Below, piece by piece: positions 22,856 to 35,305 of a stretch of 64,000 nucleotides of DNA. The stretch covers positions 620,001-684,000 of the forward strand of contig CAKJVC010000049.1 in NCBI GenBank assembly GCA_918026815.1, in the 5' to 3' direction. Made by a program: the position numbers and the translations under genes. The notes under the pieces are model-generated. The model did not search any database. It was not told the origin of the DNA and worked only from the letters and a program-made list of their open reading frames with translations. Within the stretch, counting starts at the first letter, position 1. The number at the start of each line of letters is the position of its first letter. Origin of the DNA: Chalara sp. BL73. Taxonomy: Eukaryota; Ascomycota; Leotiomycetes; Helotiales.

Positions 22856-23790
22856 TCATGGAGTCTTGGCTTTCCGAAGCTTTCCCCAAGTTCTCGGAAA
22901 TAGAAGCCAGGCCTTTTCATCGGTGTGCAGTTCAATCACTTCCCAATTGCCAGCCTGCAAGAGAATATCCTTGATTGGTCGGTCAATATGACAGCCACCT
23001 ATAGCCATTGACCATGCAAAATCCCAGATACCTATTAGCATCCTTTAGCTTCAAGTATCTATAAACAGCCGTAAATAACTCACGTTGAACAATCCGGGAT
23101 ATCAAATCTTGATTAGCATGATGTTCCCAAAAGATCAGCTCCCCTCCCGGTTTCAACAGCCGATACAACGCCTCAACCGCTACCGCCGGATCCTTCACCG
23201 AGCACAGCACCTGCACGCTTAGCACGCAGTCCAAGCTTCCCTCCTCGATCCCATACCCCTTCAACACCTCGATATCTTCAATCCCGCAATTCACAGGCGT
23301 ATATTTTTTATTCAACCCAGTTTCGGAGATCTTGGAGGAGAGCATCGGCATGAATGACGCGTTGGGCTCGACGCCGTAGATGTGCTTGATTAAGGAAGGA
23401 GTGAAACGCGGAAGCTGGTTCCCCGTGGCAGGCCCCAGTTCGAGGGTTATGCCGTAGCAGGACCCCACCAGCGAGGGCACTGCGGTCGTGGCTTCGGCGG
23501 CGGCGAAATGGTGGCCTAATGTCGTGAGTGAGCTTTCGAGCAATGTTGGGGAAATATAGGAGGATATCGGGAGGTACCTATGCTCTTGAACAGCTTTGCG
23601 AAGGCGGGATCTTTACCGCGTTCGTGGGGCGGAGTGCCTGGTTTGAAGGATTGGAGGAGGACTGTTGCGAATTTTTAATGGTGGGGTGATGGGAGTTTGT
23701 GGTGTTGAGATACGTACACTTAAGTCCTTCCAAAAGCAATTCCCAGGGCCCTCTATATTCGACAAAGCGTTCTTTAAGGTGTAGCTGCAT
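22856..23790 (-). CDS. SAM-dependent methyltransferase, METTL7/thiol-methyltransferase-like
   Basis: Four exons: 23790-23718, 23661-23578, 23515-23084 and 23031-22856, giving 254 residues with consistent phases. The Rossmann motif I is ITLELGPATGNQL, with the acidic end of strand 2 in IYGVEPNASFMPML. Motif IV is SLDCVLSVQVLCSVKDP, and the post-motif is LYRLLKPGGELIFWEHHAN. The C-terminus WSMAIGGCHIDRPIKDILL followed by WEVIELHTDEKAW matches the METTL7-like class, which methylates small thiols in animals. In fungi the substrate is unknown. There is no clear N-terminal membrane anchor, unlike human METTL7. It could be part of the sulfur-themed neighbourhood, or a detoxifying enzyme of its own. 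Confidence 0.85.
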
Positions 23791-24320
23791 GGTGGTGTTT
23801 GTCGCTGTACTAGGTTGTGGAGGATCAGAAAATTTGAGCTGGGATGGTGGGATGATAAGCAGGTATTTATATTTGAATCTGACATGGATCCTTCAGCTTA
23901 TGCATGATTATGAGTAGCCTGTTTGCGTTAGAAGTGCTGGATAGGAACATCAACTTCCGCCTACCTGAGTCGTTATTAGAATGACATATCTAGGAATGCA
24001 CAACGGAATTTAAGGATTGCGCTTCGAGATAAGTTGCCACAATTCCAAGTAAATTATTTTCCTTTAATCAATTTATATCTATTCTATCGAGTTGTGGTCC
24101 CACGAGCGATGCAAACTTTAGACTGCATGTCAGTGTTTATTTGTTGTCGAGGAGGGGTCTCGCTAACCCTGAACCCCTTTTTTGTGCAGCATCTAAGCGA
24201 GAGAAAAAGGTGGTGGGTGAGTGGGGCATGAGTCAGCCATTTGAATTTTGGATATGAAATCTTCAACCCTTCCACTTATGCTTTTCTTTCGTGTACAGAT
24301 AAACAAAGTATAAACTAACA
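23791..24320. other. Intergenic, promoter of the methyltransferase
   Basis: A 530 bp stretch with no family-like ORF. Confidence 0.4.
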
Positions 24321-24823
24321 ATGGCTGATACCGATCAAAAGATGGTAGATTTTTTCGAAGTGCGGGATTATGATTGTGTTGCGACATCCCCTGCGCACAA
24401 AAACTCTGGGAAAACAAAAATGCAAGGATGCCAAGACCATTTAATGCCGGAAGGGCAGGTGCTCTCAGGGTTAGAGCGGGCGATAGGAAAGCCTTTGGTT
24501 TGGGAGGATATTGTTACTACTGGGGCGACTCATTTGAGGAAGAAATTGGTGCTCAAAATGCAGAGAGTGACTGCGAGGATGAGAACATTGGAGCAACGCC
24601 AATTGTGAATGGTAAGATATTGTTCTACATTGTGTTTTGCTGGGTGGTCACTAATGCAATGGTAGACGAAAGATAAGCAGTATAGAAGCTGCGCCGATTA
24701 GGCGTTAGCATTCCACGTAATAAAGGAAAGGATATAGTCTGGAGTAGCGATATTAAAGACACTAATTTCGTAGACTATACAAATCTGCATTCGCGAGATG
24801 CCCGCAAGAAGAGGAAAGCCTAA
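24321..24823 (+). CDS. Possible small hypothetical gene (low confidence)
   Basis: Two coding-like blocks are seen. One is about 24377-24609 and contains MPRPFNAGRAGALRVRAGD and FGLGGYCYYWGDSFEEEIG. The other is about 24704-24823 and contains SIPRNKGKDIVWSSD and LHSRDARKKRKA, then stop. They can be spliced in phase with a GT-AG intron 24610-24702 or 24703. The start is unresolved: the ATG at 24321 is in another frame and no clean intron joins it. More coding-like sequence in shifting frames (YYDPSAGSTTFCSSELED near 25050-25100) follows, overlapping the 3' end of the RTA1-like gene. No domain was recognised. This could be a decayed gene. Confidence 0.25.
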
Positions 24824-25134
24824 CTGCGATCTCGTCCATGAATGTATCATATCTGTTAGCTCTCAGGTATTAAAACAGAGCTGTCTGAACCATTCTGTCC
24901 TTGGAAAGCTCATGAAGATCCATACACCAAAATGTCAAAGGATGATGATCCAAGGAAAAGCGACATGGGAAATATATGTATGGTTTCAAAGATGGGACGC
25001 CGTATTCTCATCTGCAGAGTCAAGAAATTCATGACAGAACTATACATATTACGACCCTTCTGCTGGTTCTACTACGTTCTGCTCATCCGAGCTGGAGGAT
25101 AATCTGGCGGCGACTCAGGACATTCATTCGTTCT
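24824..25134. other. Short stretch with broken coding-like fragments
   Basis: Frame-shifting peptide-like pieces (KAHEDPYTKMSKDDDPRKSD, YGFKDGTPYSHLQSQEIHD) suggest relic coding sequence connected with the preceding entry. No intact gene. Confidence 0.3.
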
Positions 25135-26499
25135 TCAATACTGGCTACTGTACTCCGGGGGGGTTTTGTCATCTAGCGACGCATATTTAGGAACCAGTTC
25201 CTCGCCATCATCTCCTTTCGCGCCTCCTTTCTTTCCTTTCCTCCTGACCATCGCCCACAACCCTGGCAATTTAGCATCAGGTCCACGCAAGACATTTCCT
25301 GGATGTGTGATATTGAACGCCATAATAGCCATAAACATTGGGGTTGCTTCGAGGATGTAGAGATACGATTCGTGGAAAGGCAGGGGATTCGAAGTGTCTT
25401 TGCCAGCTGAGAATTCAACTAGACGGTAAAAGATGCGTATCTGATTTTGGCATAAGCCTTGTTTCAGGAGAAGACAAATTGGAGAGCTTACGGAGACAAA
25501 TACCAAGCTAGCATACAGCGTGTATAGTAGCGTTGTCCATCCTCCATTCGCATTACCTCTCTCGCGGTCTAGTTGCAGCATCTGCATATGGAAACGACCT
25601 GCCACAGCAAGGAACATGAAGATGAAGAACTGCTGTATTGCGATACCGCCCATATATATGTGGACGCCCTTCATTTGCTTCTCGACAGGGTCTCTGCGGG
25701 AGGCGTATGAGCCACCTGTGAGTTGGATTGCAAAAGAGACGATATCCAACGTAACAAAGATGAGAGACAGGAGCGAGGCAGGTATCGAGAAGACTGAGCG
25801 AGCTGGATGGAAATAGTGGATCATTCGGGCCAAGACCATGTATGCAAAAGCATTTATCCCTTTCCCATGTCAATTCTATTCAATACTCGGGCTTACCGTA
25901 AAAAAGGAACTTACATAATGGTGCCAAAAGCACAAAGATTGTTGATACCAACGCTAAGCCTTCAGATTGCTGGTTCTTGGTAGAGATCGCTCGAAAGGAG
26001 AAAGCTGCAGTTTCCCAGGCTACTGCCATGATGAGGACCCAGGCGAACACCTACAGCAAAGAATAATCAGTTCTACTATTGTCTTTATCAAATTCACATC
26101 ACTCACGGTCTTCAACATCACCGCTTGCACAAGATGGGCCACAGTCAAAACCCCAAACAGAACGCCAAAAGCGAGCGCTAACCCAAAACTTGGATAATAG
26201 TTATACAGAGAGCCACAGGTACCTGGTGGCACATATCCATTCTTGTCTGGAGTGATTGTTTGAATGCATGTTGGGATGGCTATATTAACAGTTTTTTCGG
26301 CAATTGTGAAGTGATCGCCCGTCTGCCCAGGTATGATGACATGTTTTGTGGTGATAAAGTAGCCTGTTGGGACTGACGCCGGCGCCGTTGTGGTGTCCCT
26401 GACGCGAAGAAGGTTCGGGGGAGAGGCAGTTGTTGGAACTGGGGCTGAGATGACGAGGGCAGTTGCTGCAGATGTGAAGAGGAGGATGGAGATGAACAT
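25135..26499 (-). CDS. RTA1-like seven-TM membrane protein with large N-terminal ectodomain
   Basis: Four exons: 26499-26107, 26050-25915, 25859-25492 and 25440-25135, giving 400 residues with phases closed. The ATG at 26499 starts a signal-peptide-like segment (MFISILLFTSAATALVISAP); the open frame continues upstream but without a better start. A Thr/Pro-rich ectodomain of about 95 residues containing two Cys (PTCIQTI, PGTCGSLYNYYPS) comes before TM1. RTA1 landmarks are ETAAFSFRAISTKN, LLAPLWINAFAYMVLARMIH, IVSFAIQLTGGS and ESYLYILEATPMFMAIMAFN with HPG after it. The family (yeast RTA1, RSB1, RTM1) affects lipid asymmetry and resistance to 7-aminocholesterol, sphingoid bases or molasses toxins. 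The transport activity is inferred. The cytosolic tail is Lys-rich. Confidence 0.9.
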
Positions 26500-27294
26500 G
26501 ATGAGGTCTTGATGGGCGTTTTCAGATATGATACGAGGGCTAGGGCAAACATTCAGCAGCAATAAACATGAATTTCTCAGCAGATGAAAAGTAAAATAAA
26601 ATAAATGAGATCTGTGACTGAATGTGATGAAGATAGTCAAATTCCTCTGGCTACCACCAACTCGAACAAATAACTTATATATGTAAGAAAATAAAAATAC
26701 ACCCATGGTCTCGAATTGCGACGCCGTAAGGCGCAGCCTTAAGCAGAAACTTCATACATCCCGGCTCTAACAAAGGTCAACGAAGTGTATGGTAGAGGAT
26801 AATATACTTGTGAGGATTACTCAGAAGTTTGTCATCAATATGCAGGGCTTGAGTGGCCCTGCTCGTTTTCTCCTCCTGAAACAGGAGGCTTGGCAAAACC
26901 GGGGACCTAAAATGACTTGTCCTTGCTCAAAGTGATGCAAGAGCATTGCCTCAATTATGGCCGTTGGAGGATCTTAGCATAGACCAAAGCATACAGAATG
27001 CCAGCAAGCAGGTGGACTAGAAGCCACACAAAACACTTTTGACTTCAAAGGTATGCATTGGTGTGTTTCCATAAAATTCAACAGCATGACATTGCTGAGG
27101 TCACTGTAAATACGGTTCGAATGACGGATTCCTGAGCAGCTGTATCTATTTAGTATACAAATGTCCTAACCTTATAAACGCCTGCGCTAAATTCCTATAA
27201 TTACATTATCCTATATCGTATTATCGACACCAACTCTAGAAGAAGGCTCGGGGATACCAAGGCCCTGACAGACAGCCGAAATCTTGACTTAAAG
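26500..27294. other. Intergenic, no gene seen
   Basis: A 795 bp stretch between the RTA1-like gene start and the DFGDF-motif gene stop. Nothing recognisable. Confidence 0.4.
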
Positions 27295-30200
27295 CTATCG
27301 CCGTAACATATAGGAGAGGTCGGGAAGTGCCTTGACGATGCTTGCGACTAACCGCTCCTGTTCGGTCTCTGCTTTCGACTTTCCGCCCCTCTGAGCAGAT
27401 GCTGCCTCAGACGGGGTAATAGAAGAAACCGAGCTACTTGGGGTATGATTTCGAGAAGCAAGCACGCCAGATTTTGATGACGGAATGGTAGCTGAGAATG
27501 AGACAGTTTTACCAGGCATCGGCCCGCCTCTTGATCCTGTAGAATGCTTCGTATTTGAGCTAGGTGTAGTCGCGCGTATAGGTGTGGTATCGAAAAATGA
27601 GAAATCTGCTGACGCCCAAGGGTCGGGGGCAACATTAACACTTGTTGATACAGAGGTCGCTGGTTTTGCGGGTGGTGTATCAAATAAGGAGGGTTCTTGG
27701 TGCGACACAGTCGATTTACTCGGCTCAGACGGTTCCGGCAAGTCCTTCGGGTCCACGACGCCGGGGGCAAGTTGAACAAAGTCCTCAGTGGATGCTACAG
27801 ATCGGTCAAATGTGTTGAATAGCAAGGAGCCGACAACCGGGGCTGCCGTCGATCCATTCGTAGGGCTCGCCCAAGGATCGATATCATCGTTTATACTCGA
27901 AGTAGTTGGCCGTGAACCCAGTTGTGAATTAGCTGGTCTTGAGGTATGAGAAAATGCTTGGAACAAATTGTTATCAACATTTGCAGAGCTCGCCTTTAGA
28001 ATTTCCATGCTTGAATTTTTCCCCAGTCGCTCAGAATCGTTTGCTATTGAAGAATTAACGGGGCTGGTTACAGCGCCTGTCAATGATGCAAAGGTAGGAG
28101 CTGTACTGGTGGCTGGACTAGATATCATCTCACCCCAATCATCATCGTCGACAGGAAGGCTTTTAGGAGCTGGTGGTTCAGCCTCCGGCACACGTATGGC
28201 TGTCACCGGAGTCTGCATTATTGGAGAGAGAATGTGAGTCTCGTTTGGACGAGATGTATCCCCGGCGACGACAGAACTTTGAGAAACTATAATGCTACCA
28301 GGAACTGATGCTCGATTTGTAGATACGGAGCTTTTGCGAGGCAGTAAATTTGGAGTAGCTGCAATCTTTTCCAGAGGAAGTTGAGAGGTAGGTGACTTGG
28401 TCCTTGAATCTTGCGGGCCATTGAAACTCCATCCAAAAGCTGCACTTGGCAGTTGAGGTTCGTTCTTAAGATCTACTGAACCATTAGACGACTTTGTAGA
28501 GCTACGTTTGCGAGGCTTTTGTGATGAGTGTGATTTGGATGTCGAGCGAGAACGGACCAACCCCTGCGGCCATTCTCTAGGTATCTCGGGTGATGGCACA
28601 GGCACCTGAACGCTTGCTTTTTTCTTGTCGTGCTTAGCCGCAAATGCAGCAGCCAGCGGCACTGGAGTCGCATTGGCATCGTTCCATCCAAACAATGAGC
28701 TACCTTTGCTTCCGCCACCGAGAACCACTCTTCCACTGATGCGGTCCTCTTCTATCCACCTAGCTACGATTTCAAGTGTCTTTTTGCGAACTTCAGATTG
28801 CGCCCAGGTGGCCCTTACATAACTATCTTCAGTTCCCGCATTGTGCATTCGCATGGTGCCATATCTCGAAATACGGTACCAGGTTTTTCGTTCTTCCACC
28901 GATGAGAACGAATCATGAGGAACAATATCAGGAACGAAAATTCTACCACTAACTTCGTGACCAGTGCCTGGGAAGAGTGCATGCAAATGAGAGTCATCAG
29001 CGCGGAATTGAATCCTCCCAAAATCTCTCTTCAAAGTGGACTTCCGTGGAGTTGACTGTACAGAGCTCGAAGCAGAAGCCGGGAGCGCTATGTTTTCAGC
29101 CCTTGGTTGAATTGTCCCATCATTGAGCGCTTGCGCCGAATGGATAGGGGTCTCTTCCTCGTCAGCCTCAGAGTTTCCTTCCTCGAAATCCCCGAAATCA
29201 TCATCGTCTTCGCCTTCGCCTTCGCCTTCGCCTTCGCCTTCGCCTTCGTCCTCCTTTATTTCTTCCTCTTTTTCTTCTTTATTTCTTTTCAGATGTTCTA
29301 ATATATTTCCTTTTCCTTCTGTTTCCTCCTCTGCATCGAATCTCCGATGGAACGAATCTGTAGATATCCCACTTGTTGTTCTGCTATGCGACTTGCCTGA
29401 TATTGAGGAACCGACAGCTCCACCGATATCAACGGTAGGTTCAGCCTTAGCAAGGCCGTCAAAATGCTCGACCAGCTCATGTACTTTGGATGAGACCTGC
29501 CTCGGCATCCGTGGTCGTACATGACCATCATCTAAAGATGTCCTAGAGGATTCTGAGAAGCTCTCATCATGTCTGCTATGCCTATGCAGATATCATTAGC
29601 CCATGCATACAAGAGTATGTTATGGATACTAAGAGAGGAGAGCAATATCTACATCGTACGCTACAGCTGGGGATGAAATCTTGAACTTACTCCGAAGAAG
29701 ACATAGATGGTCGTGAAATAACGGGATTAGGCTCTTCTTGATCATGCACAACTGCCCCAAATTCTCTGACTCGATTTGCGACCGTCCCTTCTCCATTTGG
29801 GTGTGGGTTTTCTGAAGAATGTTGTGTTGTGGTAGCGCCTTTGCTCGTTTCCACCAACTGCTTCTGGTCGGAATTATCGGCGTCTTGCTCGATGTCCAAA
29901 TCATCCAGATTTTTCTTCGGCACTGAATTATTTGGACCTTCCGCATGATCTTTCAAAGCTGCGCTATTGTCCTTGCTAATAACACTGTGTTCATCTCCAG
30001 TTGTAGACCATGGGTCAGGCGAAGGTTGCCGTGCAATTCCTACTGAGGAATTGAAGATATTTGGCGATAGACCCAACTTGCTATCGCTATTCTTCGTAGG
30101 AGAGTCGTTCCATAACATCGCAGGCTCCTCCGGGCCATTTTTCCAGTGTCCTGCATCGATGGGCTTAGGCGCCACAACCCAGTTATCCTTTGTTGGATCC

Positions 30201-30424
30201 GATCCCAAGGATGCATCCGATGGCGGCTCCTCCGTGGGCATAGCAGCCCAGTCTCCAAATCCATCGTCGCTGATGCTCCACGGAGAAGGCAAGATTCCGC
30301 TGTCTTCTACCTTTAGAGAATCAGTGGTAGGGGGGCTGGACTTCACATCTTTTCTCGTGTCCAGATGTGCATTGATCGTAGGTTTTGCTTCTTCAGCCCA
30401 GGGCGAGCCCCAAGGATCGTCCAT
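27295..30424 (-). CDS. Large acidic DFGDF-motif protein, putative clathrin/AP-1 trafficking accessory
   Basis: Two exons: 30424-29691 and 29581-27295, giving 1006 residues; the split codon rebuilds Glu. The protein is largely disordered and Ser/Pro rich. It begins MDDPWGSPWAEEAK and repeats W-acidic motifs of the DPW/DDW type (DPWASADFSFFDT, DDDWGEMISS). Past an encoded GE repeat it has DDDDFGDFEEGN, the acidic-phenylalanine motif that binds gamma-ear domains of AP-1/GGA in aftiphilin-like proteins. The only folded-looking part is about residues 430-540, with SVEERKTWYRISRYGTMRMH and GRVVLGGGSKGSSLFGWNDA. No catalytic motif is seen. The trafficking role is inference from short motifs; it may be simply a conserved ascomycete protein of unknown role. 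It is divergent from CFD1 over 433 bp. Confidence 0.7.
29209..29244. repeat. Hexanucleotide tandem repeat (TTCGCC)6 inside a CDS
   Basis: Six perfect copies on the + strand encode (Gly-Glu)n on the minus strand, just N-terminal of the DFGDF motif. Confidence 0.95.
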
Positions 30425-30857
30425 TACGCATACGAGGCAAGGCTCTCATATTGGTATACGGAATAGCATCTTTAAATCATGGAGAATTGGCTTCAGACTG
30501 TTAATGTGTTAGGTTTCCTACAAATACGTTAGGATTATGATTGCAGGGGTGTGTGCGCAGTAATATGACGAGCCAGCAACTTTCACGCATATAGATGATA
30601 GTTTGACGCCGACTTGTAGAAGATATAGACAACCTCCATTCAGCTAGATGATTACGAGTCATTACTGCTCAAAGGATTGAAGACATCCTACGCATATGCC
30701 GGTCTTAAACCCCGGGAAAACAAAGTGGATAATATGTCGTCCCGCTAGAGAGCTGGGGCGACATCGGATTGATAATCATTTTTTGTAGGTCACAACTAGA
30801 TATGCCATCCTGCCTCACAACGCTTCTTCAAATACGATTGGCATCCACGCTATCGAC
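30425..30857. other. Divergent promoter between the DFGDF-motif gene and CFD1
   Basis: A 433 bp bidirectional promoter region. No ORF; no site could be assigned. Confidence 0.45.
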
Positions 30858-31803
30858 ATGTCTCTCGAGAAAGTGGAGAATATTGTTTTGGTATCTTTCC
30901 TCCAGCACAATAATGACGCGCTGCTAACAGAAACAGGTTCTCTCAGGCAAAGGCGGGGTAGGGAAGTCCTCTGTCACAACTCAACTCGCGCTCTCCCTTT
31001 CTCTGGCTGGTCACTCCGTCGGAATTCTCGATATAGATCTTACAGGACCGTCCATTCCCCGATTGTTTGGCATCGAATCTGCAAAAGTCACACAAGCACC
31101 AGGCGGGTGGCTTCCTGTTCCCGTTCATGTCTCAAATCCGGATACACGTGTGGGGTCATTGTCTTGTATGAGCTTAGGTTTCTTGCTGCGAGCACGGGGT
31201 GACGCGGTTGTATGGCGCGGGCCTAAGAAAGTCGCAATGGTGAGGCAGTTTCTAACGGATGTATTGTGGGGTGAGCTGGACTATCTGCTCATCGATACCC
31301 CGCCTGGCACATCTGACGAGCACATTACTTTGGCGGAGACTCTTTTAAAAAGTACTTCGCCCGGACAAGTCGTTGGAGCAGTCGTTGTTACAACTCCACA
31401 GGCAGTCGCCACAGCGGATGTGAAGAAAGAGCTCAACTTTTGCCTGAAGACGAGCATTAAAGTCATAGGAGTGGTTGAGAACATGAGTGGATTCGTGTGT
31501 CCGAACTGCACTGAATGTACAGATGTTTTCAGCAGAGGTGGGGGCGAGGTTATGGCAAAAGATTTCAACGTGAGATTCTTAGGCCGTGTGCCCATTGATC
31601 CACAGTTTGTGATGCTGGTAGAGACTGGCAGGAGACCTGTGCCTCCTGGAACACAAACCAACGGAATCAATGATGAAGGCAATAATACCAAAGATCCAAG
31701 TCTGTTAGTTGAAAAGTATGGAGATTGTTCGCTTGCTTCTATCTTCGCACAGATCGCGCAAGACGTTATGGCTGTTGCCGAGGGACGTGAGGTTACAGTC
31801 TAA
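30858..31803 (+). CDS. CFD1: Cytosolic Fe-S cluster assembly scaffold ATPase Cfd1 (NUBP2)
   Basis: Two exons: 30858-30890 (11 codons, [11 protein letters not shown]) and 30937-31803, giving 299 residues. The join creates the deviant Walker [21 protein letters not shown]. Then come [17 protein letters not shown] (switch I), [14 protein letters not shown] (Walker B/switch II), and near the C-terminus the CxxC of [14 protein letters not shown], which coordinates the bridging 4Fe-4S cluster with Nbp35. It lacks the N-terminal ferredoxin-like four-Cys motif that distinguishes Nbp35 and has the Cfd1 length, so it is Cfd1 rather than Nbp35 or mitochondrial Ind1. It acts in the cytosol in the essential CIA pathway. 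A poorly conserved insert ([16 protein letters not shown]) sits before the last helices. Confidence 0.96.
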
Positions 31804-33343
31804 GAGGTATTTGATTGTACTCAGCATACAGGCGTTACTTCGGAGTATGGTACGGTGCATAGCGTTGGCGCTGGGGTAATAATGGTTATGTCTACAATGC
31901 ATTATAATGGCATGATAGATAGTCTGTGCAATTGAATGCCTTCATGAGCTTAGTTAATAGCAGTTGACTCGTTCCACCTTCTTAAGCGTTGTTTGTCGAA
32001 GTGTTTAGTATACACGAAAAATGTTGGCGACATATTCCCTCAAGTAATTTGTACTTTATTTTTGCTTACCTCATTATCACATTGCTAATAAGGAATAATG
32101 CTTTTTCTTCAGAATTCAGGCATTTGCAGTTCCCTGGTTCATTTTCATCATGCACATTTTAAGTCATAGTTGCAATCTTTTGGTTGTATAAATAATATAG
32201 TCAGCAGAAGGTGTATCAGTCAATCCAAGACTCAAACCTCCGTGCCATGACTTTCTAGCCAAATGACTGCATTATTAGTGTTCATGAAGATACCAGTAGC
32301 CTGTTGTTCAAACGGAAAAGGATACGACCATTTATATCGCCCTAGAAATAAGCTGTCGTATCGGTTGGCATCCGTATCAAGTACTCTAATCTTCTACGAT
32401 ACTTCAGGTGCGGCCCTGATTTGTACCCTTTCGGTTGGTTCTAGCTTCATGGTGCCAGTTCCGATCTAGCATGTTTTTAATCTCGATGAGTGTATAAGTG
32501 GCGCCGGCGAGTTCTGAGCAGAAAGATGAATTCTCTGACTAGGTATCAGTGAATAAAGAAGCCTTGACGGACGTGATAGCCGAACAGCCTTGGGATAATC
32601 GAGCGGGTCCTCATGGTTGATTGAGAAGGCTCACACGGACCTAATGCATATTTAAATAGTCCTGTCAGAAATAGCACCCGCTATATCCGTATCGCGCTAG
32701 GTGTTATAGTATGGCTCTCTCTACACGTATAGGCAGATCTGACGAAATCCTCCCAAACCTCGACAATAATATCATCACAGAGCAGGCAAGAAACAGTTCA
32801 TCCAGGAGACCTACTTGGCTTCTGAGGAAATCCTCGATTTTGAACCCTTCTTATTGTGGATAACTGTGTTTTCCTTATTCTTAGCATCAGGGGCTGTCAT
32901 GACGGGATTATGCACTGGGTAAACCTGCCGTGCCATCCTCTTAACTTCTAAGTATATGCCAACTTTGCCCTAACTACCCTTTAGTGAGCCCTTTAGCTGT
33001 TCAGTTAGTACAAAGAGTTTCTTTGACCATCAGCAATTCATGGCAGAAATACAACGTGATGTAGATGCGAGTATCATTTCATTGTTCGGTTCTATGCTCG
33101 TTTACCAGGCTTTGTAGTCCAAGGTGATTATTATTTCTCATTGTTATTTCTTAGCTGTGAACAATAGACACAAACAAAGCTTATTAGGCCTCAACAATTA
33201 AGGATTTTAGATAAATACTGGGGGCTTTTCAGCTCCCGGATTGCCTCACATCACTTGATAGAAAACAGGGGCACGCAATACACACTAAATTTTGGTACAG
33301 AAAACGAACAAAGGGCCAAATTCAAAACAAGATCAATAGCAAG
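31804..33343. other. Intergenic 1.5 kb, no gene seen
   Basis: AT-rich. The largest ORF (32263-32469, +) has no resemblance to anything known. It contains the CFD1 3' flank and the promoter of the TAP-like hydrolase. Confidence 0.45.
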
Positions 33344-35305
33344 ATGCGGGCATCACAAAGTTTATTGACTACAAACCTACAGCCCCAAATCATGTATACG
33401 CTGCTATTGTCACTATTATTCTTTGTAGACTTTTCACAAGCCAACGTAAACTTTACTCTTTTCCCAGCGTCCTCAAAACTCAAATGGCGTCCATGCCACA
33501 GCAGATTCTTTTGCGCGAGATTAGAAGTTCCGCTCGACTATATGAACCTAACTAATAACGCTAAGGTGCTCATTCCCCTGGTAAAGCTTCCTGCGGCTTC
33601 CAGTGTGAGATACCAGGGCAGTTTGCTTCATAATCCTGGAGGCCCGGGAGGATCGGGCATAGAATCTGTTTTCCGCGGAGCGAGCGAGCATTATCATCGT
33701 ATTAGTGGGGGAGGCTATGATGTAAGTATCAGCTTCTCGAGGCAAAATTCTCCACATTAGAAAGTTTCGTGAGCTGTTTTGCTCTTAGGAGTACATGTAA
33801 TCCTTGAACATGTCTTAAGAATAGACAGCTCATGAAAGAGCCCCATACTTTTTGAAACATTCTTTAGTAAGTAAACTAATACTAATATTTTGATATAGAT
33901 TATCGGATTCGACCCCCGTGGGATCGCCAATTCACTTCCCGTTGCTTGTTGTCAGAATGGCGACTCAACCCCACAAATCATCTCAATGCTATTAAATCTA
34001 GAATCTAGCGTGCCAGTCATTTGGCCCAGGAAAAAGGTAATGAGAACCTGGGTTCCAGTCATACCTTCTGACGACATAAAGAAAAACACTGAGTTTAAGC
34101 AGCTCCCACCAATATACCTTCCACAATACACCGCGAATTTTGATGCACATATGGAATGGCTTCGAGAATTTGGAAAACTCTGCCAAGAAAGCATGGGAGG
34201 TTGGGATCAGATTGGGCCGTATATGACAACCGCTGACGTTGCCAGAGACATGCTTACAATCATGGATGCAATCACAAAGGAACGTGGATCCAGGGAGCCA
34301 GAACTTCTCAACTTTTGGGGAGCTTCGTACGGAACATCTATTGGCCAGACTTTTGCAACCATGTTTCCCGATAGAGTTGGGCGAATGGTGCTCGATGGCG
34401 TCGTCGATCTCCAAGACGACAGAAGAACTGGCAGCTCTGCCAAATCCACGCAGAATCTTGACGATATATGGGGTGTGTACTTCCGCTACTGTCATCTCGC
34501 CGGACCAGAAAATTGTGCCATGTACACTGGAAACAGCCCTCAACATATATACGAGCGGTTTGAGTATTTGATGTTGCAACTTGACGTTAAGAGAGCAGCT
34601 CAAAAGCCATGGGCGTGGGAGAAGGTCAAGTACGTCGCGGACATCCTTTTTGTAACCAAACGGCTGCTGCACCGAACAGCATATGATCCAATATATGAGT
34701 TTCCAAGGATTTCTTCTTATCTGGTCGGGGTTGAATCATTAATGAATAACTTGACAAGCGATAGCTTCCAGGCCTGGAAGAACACTCATCCATACGCATC
34801 ATCTAATTTAGCTTCGAACTCGACGATCCCCGTACAGTCTCCCCAATTTTCCTTGTGGAATGACGCTATACGATGCAGTGATAGAGATTCAATATATGGT
34901 AAGACACAAATGGAGATTGACATGCTACAGGACTCCTACATCTACAGTACTATAGCACATGACTCTATGAGAGCAGAAGACTACAGATGTACCGCGTGGC
35001 CGATCAGAGGTAAGAATAGATTCACTGGGGATGTTGGGGCCAAAACAAAAACACCCATGCTTTATGTCAGCAACACCTTCGATCCAATCACGCCAATAGC
35101 TAACAGCTTTAAACTAGCTCCACTATTCCCAGAGGCGCAAGTCCTTGAGATCGAGGGAATCGGGCACTGCTCCGGAGCAGCTAACAACAAGTGCGCCTGG
35201 AGAAAAATCGGTGAGTATTTGGGAGAAGGCAAAATGCCGGATTCTGACAATTTTTGCTCTATAGAGACTGGGCCCTGGGGCGTGGAGTTGTTTTACCTCT
35301 CCTGA
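33344..35305 (+). CDS. Secreted alpha/beta hydrolase, TAP-like (tripeptidyl-aminopeptidase type)
   Basis: Two exons: 33344-33721 and 33899-35305 (intron 177 nt), giving 594 residues. A signal peptide (MYTLLLSLLFFVDFSQA) begins at the second Met, residue 17, and the true start may be there. Alpha/beta-hydrolase motifs are the oxyanion-side GSLLHNPGGPGGSG and DIIGFDPRGI, the nucleophile elbow WGASYGTSIG (Ser about 269), the Asp region VSNTFDPITPIANS, and the catalytic His in EGIGHCSGAANNKC. The C-terminal TAP-like domain pattern is the standard one for fungal secreted peptidases/prolyl-type hydrolases of 500-600 residues. It is likely an extracellular peptidase or esterase; the substrate cannot be told. 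Many N-x-S/T sites support secretion. Confidence 0.9.
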
